A stretch of DNA of 64,000 nt from Cohnella kolymensis (GTDB taxonomy: Bacteria > Bacillota > Bacilli > Paenibacillales > Paenibacillaceae), in contig NZ_JXAL01000001.1 in the NCBI RefSeq assembly GCF_000829465.1, positions 558,001 through 622,000 on the forward strand. The letters are read 5' to 3'. The notes under the pieces were generated by a model. That model searched no databases, had not been told where the DNA came from, and was given only the letters and a program-made list of their open reading frames with translations. Positions 51,265 to 60,500 of the stretch are shown piece after piece. The position numbers and the translations under genes are program-made. The first letter of the stretch is position 1; each line of letters starts with the position of its first letter.

Positions 51265-51735
51265 ATGATTATTGTCCCTGTCATTCCGAATCGACTGTAT
51301 GCAGGCGGAAAATTGGATCAACAAGGATGGCGATTTATTGCACTAAATGTTAACACCGTTGTCAATCTCCGCACCGTACAAGATCATCCTCCTTTTGATT
51401 TCACAGGACGTTTACTTTTATGGACCCCGATTTTGGATCCGGTGCCTCCTTCTTTACAATGGGTCATTTCTGTAACGCGACTTATGAACGGGCTGCTGGA
51501 TACCGGAAATGTAATTTACGTTCATGATACGGCGGGGATTAATCGGCTGGGGTTTATTCTGACTGCCCTTTTTATGCAAAGATTCGGATACGGTCGAGAT
51601 ACGGCGCTGACACTTCTCCGCCAAATGAAGCCGGATTTGAACCCGAATCCCCCATACATGGCTTTGCTCGCTTCTTTTGAGGCATATCTGAACACGAGTC
51701 AGCTCGCGCAGGGTCACCGCTATGGTACGTGCTGA
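51265..51735 (+). CDS. Dual-specificity-phosphatase-fold protein with Cys-to-Asp change
   Basis: 156 residues. The fold is that of small protein-tyrosine/dual-specificity phosphatases: PNRLYAGGKL at the start, VVNLRTVQD, then the signature strand and loop VHDTAGINRLG (H87-D88-T89-A90-G91-I92-N93-R94). In an active enzyme this reads HCxAGxxR; here the catalytic Cys is Asp while the Arg is kept. It is thus probably a catalytically inactive phosphate-binding protein. ATG 51265 follows GGGG. It overlaps the second CotS-like gene by 14 bases. Confidence 0.78.
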   Translation: MIIVPVIPNRLYAGGKLDQQGWRFIALNVNTVVNLRTVQDHPPFDFTGRLLLWTPILDPVPPSLQWVISVTRLMNGLLDTGNVIYVHDTAGINRLGFILTALFMQRFGYGRDTALTLLRQMKPDLNPNPPYMALLASFEAYLNTSQLAQGHRYGTC

Positions 51736-52714
51736 AGTAACCGAAGGGCCGGAAGTCGTCCGATCCCTCATAATGAGGCACTATGGGCTGCCGGTGCAAT
51801 CGCTGGAGAAAGTCCGTGCCATATATAAAATCAGAACACCCTACGGTTCCTTTGGGTTTAAAAACGCGGAGGAACTTCCCGATCTCCCCTTAGTGGCGGA
51901 TTTCTTGGAACATGTGAGGCATAACGGCTTTGAACGAACACCGGCGTTTGTACTTACTACAGAAGGGACCTATCTCATCTATCATGAAAATAAGGCTTTC
52001 TTTATGGAGAGATGGGTCGATTACCCCGAAGTTCCCAAAGAAAGCTATCCTTATTTACAAAATATCGGCCGGGCGCTGGCTGATTTCCATCATGCCGCCA
52101 AGGGAGTGATCCCTCCTAAGGAAAGTCACCGATATGAATGGGGAAAACGGAAGGACATGTTATCCGCGGCTCTCGCCAAAATCCGGCAATGGAAGCAGCG
52201 GCCTTTGAATACCCCGATGGAAAAAATGATATTGGATTTTCTGAATTACCGCTGTTATTTGGCATTGATGCATTTGCAGAAGGTCTCGCCGCAGCGGCTG
52301 ATCCATACTTCACCTGACGCTGCTGTTCTCTGCCACGGCGGATTGCATCATAAAAATATATTGACCGACAGCCGGAACAGAATTTGGTTCATCGACTTTG
52401 AAACGATGGTGTACGCGGAACGGGTAATGGACATGGCGCAATTGCTGCAATATCACGCAAGCCCCTATCGATGGAATCCGGCTGTTGTGAACACATTCCT
52501 TACTGCGTACCTCTCCCGAATCACCGCACCGATCGTCCCCGAAGAGTGGAGTATATTTTTTTCCTATCTCGCTTTTCCTAGAAGATTCTACAACCGGATG
52601 ATCCGTTATTTCGACAACACCGAGCACCCGCAGGAGTTTCTAATGAAATTAAAGGAAACGATGGACCAGGATTTAGACAAAGAAAATTACCTGAGTAAAT
52701 TTCACGTTGTCTGA
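51722..52714 (+). CDS. CotS-like spore-coat kinase-fold protein, copy 2 (probable pseudokinase)
   Basis: 330 residues, clearly paralogous to the protein encoded at 49063-50055: FGFKNAEELPDLPL, FMERWVDY, LCHGGLHHKNILTDSRN and WFIDFETMVYAERVMDMAQLL. The catalytic loop reads HGG instead of HGD, again missing the catalytic Asp. The start lies within the phosphatase-like gene (14-base overlap), so translation is coupled. It is the last gene of the operon. It could act in the spore coat like CotS, or as a binding scaffold for the APS-kinase-like partners. Confidence 0.85.
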   Translation: MVRAEVTEGPEVVRSLIMRHYGLPVQSLEKVRAIYKIRTPYGSFGFKNAEELPDLPLVADFLEHVRHNGFERTPAFVLTTEGTYLIYHENKAFFMERWVDYPEVPKESYPYLQNIGRALADFHHAAKGVIPPKESHRYEWGKRKDMLSAALAKIRQWKQRPLNTPMEKMILDFLNYRCYLALMHLQKVSPQRLIHTSPDAAVLCHGGLHHKNILTDSRNRIWFIDFETMVYAERVMDMAQLLQYHASPYRWNPAVVNTFLTAYLSRITAPIVPEEWSIFFSYLAFPRRFYNRMIRYFDNTEHPQEFLMKLKETMDQDLDKENYLSKFHVV

Positions 52715-52775
52715 TAAGCGTACAAAGATAAACTCACATTTAATTGGTCCGCGTTATGGGACACGAAATAAATAT

Positions 52776-52815
52776 AAAACGGAGTGCAAACTGCTGCCAG
52801 TTTGCACTCCGTTTT
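52776..52815. terminator. Strong bidirectional terminator
   Basis: An 18-bp perfect stem (52776-52793 with 52798-52815) with a CTGC loop, A-rich on the left and T-rich on the right. It separates the plus-strand CotS operon from the minus-strand actP gene. Confidence 0.95.
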
Positions 52816-52831
52816 GTCATTCTCATTGTAA

Positions 52832-54370
52832 CTATTGTGCCAGCTCGCGAATACCGGTGTTGGCTTTGACCATAATTTCATCATACTTGGCATGATCCTG
52901 CTTGGAAGATAAATACGTTCCGATGAACGCTCCCAAGAACCCGAGGGGAATGGATATGATTCCCGGATTCGTGAGCGCGATCAGCGGTTCCCCTACGAGT
53001 ATCGCCTTGCCCGCTACGGGATTCCAGACGTTCGGGCTGATGGCGACAAGGAAAAGCGCACTGAGCAAGCCGACCAGCATTCCTGTCACGGCACCGGATG
53101 TATTGAACCGTTTCCAGAACACGGTGAACAGAAGCACCGGCAGATTCGCGCTCGCCGCTACGGCGAAGGCTAGGGCTACAAGGAATGCCACATTTAGCTT
53201 CTGAGCGAACAACGCCAGCAGGATTGAAATGATGGCGACGCCAACGGAAGCGATTTTGGCCATGCGTACCTGCTCCCGCTCCTGCGCTTTCCCTTTGCGG
53301 AGAATATGACCATAGAAATCGTGAGCGAATGCGGATGCGGCAGAAAGCACCAAGCCCGCTACCACTGCAAGGATCGTAGCGAATGCGACCGCCGAAATAA
53401 AGGCGAACAGGAATTCCCCGCCAAGAGATTGGGCAAGTAGCGGCGCGGCCATATTGCCGGCGGCATTGGCTTTGACGATTGCAGCCTCGCCTACGAAAGC
53501 GGCGGCTCCGAAGCCGAGGAACAGCGTCATGACGTAGAAAATTCCGATGATCCATGTCGCGACCACGACGGATTGCCTTGCAGTCGGCGCATCTTTAACC
53601 GTGAAAAACCGGATCAGAATATGCGGCAGTCCCGCCGTGCCGAGTACCAGGGCCATATTTAACGAAATCATATCGAGTCCGTTGGTGAACTTATTGCCCG
53701 GATTTAAGAAAGCTTCTTTCAGCGGGGTTGCGTTCTTCATTTCACTGAACATCGTTCCGATGTTGAAATCGAACTTCGCAAAAACGATCAGTGAAATGAT
53801 CAGCGTACCTGCGATAAGAAGCACACATTTGATGATTTGCACCCAGCTCGTTGCCGTCATTCCGCCGAACACCACATAGACGGTCATGAGAACACCGACG
53901 ATCAGTACGGAAGATGTATAGTCAAGGCTTGGAATAAGCAGCGAAATCAAGGCGCCTGCGCCTACCAGCTGCGCAATCATATAGAAGATGGATATGACGA
54001 TTGAATTCATGGCTGCCACACCGCGAATCCTTTTGTTATCGAAACGGGCGGCGATCATGTCGGCCATCGTGTATTTTCCCAGGTTGCGGAGAGGCTCGGC
54101 AATCAGATACAGCACAACGAGATAGGCCACCAGAAATCCGATGCTGTAGAAAAAGCCGTCAAAGCCGAACAAGGCGATCATCCCGGCGATACCCAGGAAT
54201 GAAGCGGCGGACATGTAGTCCCCGGCTATGGCGAGTCCGTTCTGCCAACCGGTCAACCCGCCTCCCGCTGCGTAAAATTCATGAGTCGTTTTTGTTTTTT
54301 TCGAAGCATAGTAGGTGATAACGAGTGTACCGAGAACGATGACGAGGAAAAGCAGGAATGCGGTGCTCAT
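52832..54370 (-). CDS. actP: Solute:sodium symporter, ActP (acetate permease) type
   Basis: 512 residues with 13 predicted helices. SSS-family motifs are visible, including GGGLTGWQNGLAIAGDYMSAASFLGI near the N-terminus and GTAGLPHILIRFFTV in the middle, which is characteristic of the ActP/YwcA branch that imports acetate and related monocarboxylates. It overlaps the DUF485 gene start-to-stop (ATGA), the typical yjcH-actP pair. A cre site lies upstream and a LytS/LytR-type system nearby. Confidence 0.88.
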   Translation of the reverse strand: MSTAFLLFLVIVLGTLVITYYASKKTKTTHEFYAAGGGLTGWQNGLAIAGDYMSAASFLGIAGMIALFGFDGFFYSIGFLVAYLVVLYLIAEPLRNLGKYTMADMIAARFDNKRIRGVAAMNSIVISIFYMIAQLVGAGALISLLIPSLDYTSSVLIVGVLMTVYVVFGGMTATSWVQIIKCVLLIAGTLIISLIVFAKFDFNIGTMFSEMKNATPLKEAFLNPGNKFTNGLDMISLNMALVLGTAGLPHILIRFFTVKDAPTARQSVVVATWIIGIFYVMTLFLGFGAAAFVGEAAIVKANAAGNMAAPLLAQSLGGEFLFAFISAVAFATILAVVAGLVLSAASAFAHDFYGHILRKGKAQEREQVRMAKIASVGVAIISILLALFAQKLNVAFLVALAFAVAASANLPVLLFTVFWKRFNTSGAVTGMLVGLLSALFLVAISPNVWNPVAGKAILVGEPLIALTNPGIISIPLGFLGAFIGTYLSSKQDHAKYDEIMVKANTGIRELAQ

Positions 54371-54696
54371 GAAATATTCCGCCCCTTTTCTGTTTGCGTA
54401 AGCTGCTCCTTAATCTGCTCGCAAGTCAAATCGAATTCTTTTGCTTTCTTCGTATATAGGTAGCAGAGTACCCATGTCATGATGAACTGGGCAAACGCGA
54501 AAACCCAGCCCCATGAAACCGACCCGAAAGCGGGTTGGTTCAAGGCGTTCGAGAAAGCCGTGAGGACCGGCAGAGTAAAGTAAAAAGCCAGGAAGAACAG
54601 AGTGAGTGGAACGATAAACCGTTTTTTCCTGTCCATCAGCTTGCGGAAAAGCTCCGAGCGGGCAATGTCGCTATATGTCTGCGGGTTCTTTTGCAC
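54367..54696 (-). CDS. DUF485 (YjcH-like) membrane protein
   Basis: About 109 residues with two membrane helices (LTLFFLAFYFTLPVLTAF; WGWVFAFAQFIMTWVLCYLY), matching DUF485 partners of ActP-type symporters. GTG 54696 with GGAGGG at seven bases is a better start than the ATG at 54714, which lacks a ribosome binding site. It is translated together with actP. Confidence 0.88.
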   Translation of the reverse strand: MQKNPQTYSDIARSELFRKLMDRKKRFIVPLTLFFLAFYFTLPVLTAFSNALNQPAFGSVSWGWVFAFAQFIMTWVLCYLYTKKAKEFDLTCEQIKEQLTQTEKGRNIS

Positions 54697-54743
54697 AAAC
54701 GATCCCTCCGTCATATGGAATGGCGCTAACTTACAACGTAAAA

Positions 54744-54757
54744 TGTAAGCGCTTTTA
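54744..54757. promoter_or_regulatory. Catabolite-responsive element (cre, CcpA site)
   Basis: TGTAAGCGCTTTTA differs from the consensus TGWAARCGYTWNCW at one fixed position. It is 48 bases upstream of the DUF485-actP start, so glucose repression of acetate uptake is likely. Confidence 0.65.
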
Positions 54758-54868
54758 ATAATTATAATTTTTCCTTACCCCATTCCTGCGGTTTTGTGTG
54801 CAAAATGTCGGATTCGTATCCTTAAATACATAAAAAGAGTCCTGAAATGTTTTTATGTTATGAGCACA

Positions 54869-55623
54869 TCATTGTCCTTGCAATAACCGGATCATATCGC
54901 GAGCCGCAATACGGGACACGGGGATTTTGGTGCGGCTGCTGTCCTTCAGACTGCGTTGTACGCGCCGTTGAACCATGGCTCCAGCTCATTGATGTAATCC
55001 AGATTCACCAAATAGCTGCGATGCGGGCGGAAGAATGCGGCGCCCAGTCTTTCCTCCAGCTCCTGAAGAGTCTGCCTCGTTCCATATGAGCGGCCGTCGG
55101 CCATGAAGATCCGGGTGACCTTCTCCTCCTTGACCGCATAGAGGAAAAATTCCGGCTCCAGCACGACCGTTCGCCCGCCGTCATCAATGAGCAGCTTGCT
55201 CCTTTTCAAAGCGGGAACGTCCACGGTCGATTTAGCCGAATGTCCTTTGGCCGCCTCCGTCTTCCTTCCCCGGATGCGAATCAAGGTCTGATGGAGCCGC
55301 TCTTCTTCGTAAGGTTTCAGCAAGTAATCCACCGCCTCCAGCTGAAAAGCCTCCAGCGCGTACTGGTCATATGCCGTTGTAAAAACGATAAACGGCCGCG
55401 GATGGATCTCGTGCAGCCGGCGGGCCGCCTGAATACCATCCATCTCCGGCATCTGGACATCGAGGAAAATCGCATCCGGCTTATGCTGGAGCGCAAGCTC
55501 CAATGCCTCTAATCCGCTCGCCGCAGGAGGCAGCACCACAATGTCCGGCTCCTTGGAGAGCAAATAAATGAGCTCTTCTCTTGCCAGCCGTTCGTCTTCC
55601 GCGATCAAGACACGAAGCTTCAT
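54869..55623 (-). CDS. LytTR-family response regulator (one apparent frameshift)
   Basis: About 251 residues when repaired. The N-terminal receiver domain has IAEDERLAREEL, phosphoacceptor Asp in AIFLDVQMPEMDGIQAA and TTAYDQYALEAFQLEAVDYLLKPY. The C-terminal LytTR DNA-binding domain begins near residue 150 (FRPHRSYLVNLDYINELEPW). Near 54949-54951 the frame breaks. One added base restores VLKDSSRTKIPVSRIAARDM and a stop at 54869. It overlaps the histidine-kinase gene (ATGA) and would be its cognate regulator. Confidence 0.85.
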
Positions 55624-57369
55624 TTAAAATTCCCCCCGTTATCGAATGGTATCGCAAACGCGACCTTCGTACCGCCTTCATTTCGGTTCACGAATGTAAG
55701 CGAAGCTTCTGAGCCAAGAAGACTGATGAGCCGCTGATTCACATTATGTACCCCGAGACCTGTGCCTGAGCTCTCTTTCATCGGAACCGTGCCCAGTTTA
55801 CCTAAATATTCGGAGGGAATGCCCGTCCCGTTATCCTCGACTGTAATTTCCACCGAATGCTCTGCCCGTTTCAATTGAATACGCACCCAGCCTCCGGTTA
55901 ATTTCTGCTTCAACCCGTGCTGGATGCTGTTCTCCACGAGCGGCTGCAGCGTAGAAGGCGGAATTTGCACGGTCTCGAGATTGGAGTCTAATGAACATTC
56001 CACAGTCAGCTGATCGGAAAAACGGGTCTGTATGATCGATATATAGGTGTTCAGATGTTCCATTTCCTGATACAAGGGGATAAGCGGCGACTGCGTCATT
56101 TTCAGGCTCATCCTCATGAATTGTCCCAGCTTCACAGTCAGCAGTCGTCCGTGATCCGGATCGATGCGGATTAAGGTGACTATGGCATTTAATGTGTTAA
56201 ACAAAAAATGAGGGTTGATCTGCGCCTGCAGCACCCGGAGCTCGGCGTCCTTCATCAGAGCTTCCAGCTTCTCCGCAACGGCGATCGTTAATTGACTTGA
56301 GATCAGCTTGCTGAAGCCCTGCGCAAACTCCTCCTCCACCTTCCGGATCTGCTTGGGGCTGCGGAAATAGAGCTTGATCAGGCCTGCCGTCCTGCCGGAT
56401 TGATTGAACGGTACGATAATTGCCGCTCCCAATGCCTCATGGTTAGGCTGAATCTGTTCCCTGCGGGTGGCAATTTGAATTTTGCCCGTTCGGATCGCTT
56501 TTTTTGGATAAATCCGTAACGAGCGGTTCTCCCGGAACGTGTCTATAAGTTCCGATGCCTGCATGAGCGAGAATTCTTTCCGTGTCCGTGACACCCACGG
56601 CGTCAGCCTGCAGCTCTCGAATAAGAATGGAGGCCGTGGCATCCGCCGTTCGATAGCTCAAGCCTTCCTTCAGATGCGGGAGAACCATCTCGGCAATGGT
56701 GAGCGCCCGCTGGATTTCCAACGCCGCCGTCCGTTCTTCCTCTCTTAAGGCAACCCGAATCATAGCTACGAATATTGCAATTCCGATGCTATTGGTGATA
56801 ACCATCGGTACGCCAACCTGATTAACAAGATTGATAGAGGTCGGGGAGGATGTTGTGAATACAAGTAGAATTCCCATTTGTAAAATAGGAGCGAACACGC
56901 CTATAAACATAGCCTTGATAGGGGCGATCACTCGTTCCTCATAAAAAAACCGGGCGACCAATCCTGCAAGTATCCCGATTAACGGTGTGGAAACGGCATA
57001 TGAAATATCGGAAAGACCATGCAGCATATAAGCGTGAAAGCCCGTGATGAGTCCGGCGCCCGCGCCCACGAAGGCGCCTCCGAGCAACCCGGCCATCACA
57101 ACGCCGATGAGCGCAGAGTGGGCCATGACTTCATCCGGAGCGAGAGAAGCGACCCAAAAAGAGGAATCCATCCGGCTCGGACTTACAACTACTCCGGCAT
57201 AGGTTCCCGCGATTCCTACAACTCCAAACAATACCGCAAAAGAGAAGCTGGTACGGACATTGATCGCCTGATCCAATATGTTTCGAAACAGCGGTATGCG
57301 TGTCATTATAAACATGAGAATCAAGAGCATTCCCATCCGCTCGAACAATTCCTGCGTGAGCTGTTCCAC
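55620..57369 (-). CDS. LytS/BtsS-type sensor histidine kinase (one apparent frameshift)
   Basis: About 582 residues when repaired. The N-terminal 5TM-5TMR_LYT sensor has five to six membrane helices; a GAF-like domain follows (~230-370). The kinase domain is LytS-type: QINPHFLFNTLNAIVTLIRID with the phospho-His, and HATPase_c (NSIQHGLKQKL, DNGTGIP). GTG 57369 with GGGGGG upstream is the chosen start. The frame breaks at an eight-base-long A/T-rich stretch with seven T (56499-56505). Deleting one T restores LSKKAIRTGKIQIATRREQI. The neighbouring actP pair suggests sensing of a small carboxylate, as for LytS- and BtsS-type kinases. Confidence 0.85.
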
Positions 57370-57542
57370 ACGCGCACCCCCCAAATAGATCCTAGCAGCC
57401 CGCCTCACTCTTTCATTATTTTACCATTACATAATTTATGTCATTAAGTATAATATACCAAAAATTCTATATACGCCGATGACACTTCTGTTTTATCATA
57501 GATATGTACTTATTCCAAAATTCTGGGAGGATGAAATTTAGT

Positions 57543-60500
57543 ATGAAGCTAGGGAATAAGAAATCTGTAAGCAAGCTCATTGTCTCGTCACTGACATTGG
57601 GTCTTCTTGTTCTGCCTTTCAACGGCATGTTCGCTGCGGCGGCCGATCCCGGCTCCACTGTCAAGCTTCGCATCATGGAAACGACGGACATCCATACGAA
57701 TCTTATGTCGTACGATTATTACAAGGATGCGGCCGCTCCCACAGTCGGCTTCGCACGCACGGCGAATGCTATCAAAGCTGCGCGGGCAGAAGCAACAAAT
57801 ACTTTCCTAGTGGATAACGGCGACTTGATCCAAGGCACACCTCTCGGAACGTACAAAGCTAACATTGATCGGCTTAAAGCCGATGAAATTCATCCGGTGT
57901 ATAAAGCTATGAACCCACTGGGTTATGATGCTGCAACGCTGGGTAACCATGAATTCAATTATGGACTTGATTTTCTTGACCAGGCTCTTAAAGGTGCTAA
58001 ATTCCCTTATGTAACCGCAAACGTGTACATTGACGACAAAGACAGCAATCCTGATAACGACAAAAACCGGTTTGATCCTTACGAAATCATCAGCAAGAAG
58101 GTGACGGACGAGTCCGGTGCCGAGCAAACGCTGAAAATCGGTGTTATCGGCTTTGTTCCTCCTCAAATTACCCAATGGGACAAAAGCTGGCTCGACGGCA
58201 AAGTCATCACTAAAGACATTGTCGCAACAGCTGAGAAATTCGTTCCTAAAATGAGAGCGGAAGGCGCGGATATCGTTATTGCGCTTGCACATACGGGCTT
58301 TAACGGCGCCGCTCAAGCGAATGCTAGCGCTGAAGACGCTGTGCTTCCTCTCAGCAAGGTAGCCGGCATCGATGCGATCACTTTCTCTCATACCCACAAG
58401 GTATTCCCTACCGGCAATGATAAGACACTTGACGTATTGTTTAAAGACAAGGACGGCAAAGTCCTTCCCGGTGTCGACAACGTTAAAGGCACGATTAACG
58501 GTGTCCCTGCCGTTCAAGCGGGCTACGGCGGAAACAACGTTGGCATTATCGATCTGACGCTGGAGAAAGTAGATGGCAAATGGAAACTCGCCTCCTCTCA
58601 ATCTTCTACGAAACCGATCTATGATTCAGCCGCCAAAAAATCTTTGTATGAAGAGGATGCGGCAGTAGTAGCGGCGGTTAAAGCCGAGCATGAAGCGACC
58701 ATCAAATATGCAAACAGCCCGATCGGAACAACAACCGCTCCGATTCACAGCTATTTCGCATTGGTACAGGACGATCCGTCCATTCAAATCGTAACCAATG
58801 CTCAGAAGTCGTATGTAGAGAAGTATGTTAAAGCTAATCTGCCGCAATACAAAGATACTCCGATCCTTTCCGTAGGCGCGCCTTTCAAAGCAGGCCGCAA
58901 CGGTCCGGACGAATTTACGGAGATCAAGACAGGCCCTCTGGCGATTAAAAGCGCCGGTGACCTGTATTTGTATGACAATACCTTGAAGGCTATTCTGGTT
59001 AAAGGTTCTGTTGTCAAGGAATGGCTGGAAATGACTGCAGGAAAGTTCAATCAAATTGATCCGAATAAAACGGAAGAGCAAGCGCTGCTTAACCCATCCT
59101 TCCAAGTATTTAACTTCGACGTGATCGACGGTGTCACCTACCAAGTCGATGTTACGAAACCGGCCAAATACTTGCCGGACGGTAAGGTTAACGATGCGAA
59201 TTCAAGCCGAATCATTAACTTGCAGTACAACGGCAAACCGATTGATTTGAACCAGGAATTCATCGTTGTTACCAATAACTATCGTGCAGCAGGCGGCGGT
59301 AACTTCCCGGGAGTACTCGGAAGCAAATATGTGATCGATTCTCCGGACGAGAACCGTCAAGTGCTGATGGACTACATTTCCACCAATAAGGAAATTAATC
59401 CGTCCATCGATAACAACTGGTCAATCGCACCGATTAACGGCAATGTGAACGTAACTTTCACCTCTTCACCTAAAGCTGCAGAGTATGCTAAGACGACCAA
59501 CAACATTAAATATCTCGACAAGATGGACGACAAAGGCTTCGGCATCTTCTCGCTTGATCTGACCAAATCCGCTGCACCTCAGCAGCCACAGCAGCCTGCA
59601 GAGCCTCCTAAAGGATTTGCAGATGTGCCGGCTACACACTGGGCATATGCAGCGATCAGCGAGCTTGTCGCCAAGCAGATCGTTGCAGGCAAAACGGACA
59701 CCAAGTTCGATCCTGCAGCCAACATTACGCGGGCTGAATTCGCTAAGCTTCTGGTTAATGCACTGCAATTGACTTCCACGAAGGACTCCGGCTTCAAGGA
59801 TGTTCCTGCAAACGCTTGGTACGCTGAAGCGGTTGCTGCTGCTGCCGAGCACGGTTTGGTGAACGGCGTGGCTCCAGGCCAGTTCGCACCGACGAAAACC
59901 ATCACTCGTCAAGAAATGGCGATCATGGCCCATAATGCCCTGAACGTGAAAGCAGGCAAGAAAGTTCAAACAAGTACCGAAGCCGATTTCAGCGACAAAG
60001 GTACTGTCAGCGCTTGGGCTAAGGCATCCGTTAACCTGGTTGCCGACCGCGGTGTAATGAACGGTGCCGACGGTAAGTTTAGACCGCTGGGCGTAAGCTC
60101 CCGTGCCGAAGCCGCTAAAGTTGTGCACACGCTGATTACCGATGTCTCCGTACAACTTTTGGGCATCAACGATTTCCACGGCCAGCTGGATTATGTTAGA
60201 ACAGTCAAGGATGCTGCCGGCAAAGTGACCACGTTCGGCGGTGCCGATTATCTTGCCACGTATTTGAAACAGCACGAAGCAACGAACAAGAATACCCTTC
60301 TCGTTCATGCAGGCGACGCAGTCGGCGCAAGCGCTCCGGTATCCGCTTTATTGCAGGATGAGCCGACGATTGATTTCCTCAACCGCCTGGGCTTTGATGT
60401 AGGCACGCTCGGTAACCACGAATTTGATAAAGGCACTGTAGAAGCAAAACGTTTGATATTTGGAGGCAAAAACCCAAAAACCGGCAAGGAATTCGGAGGG

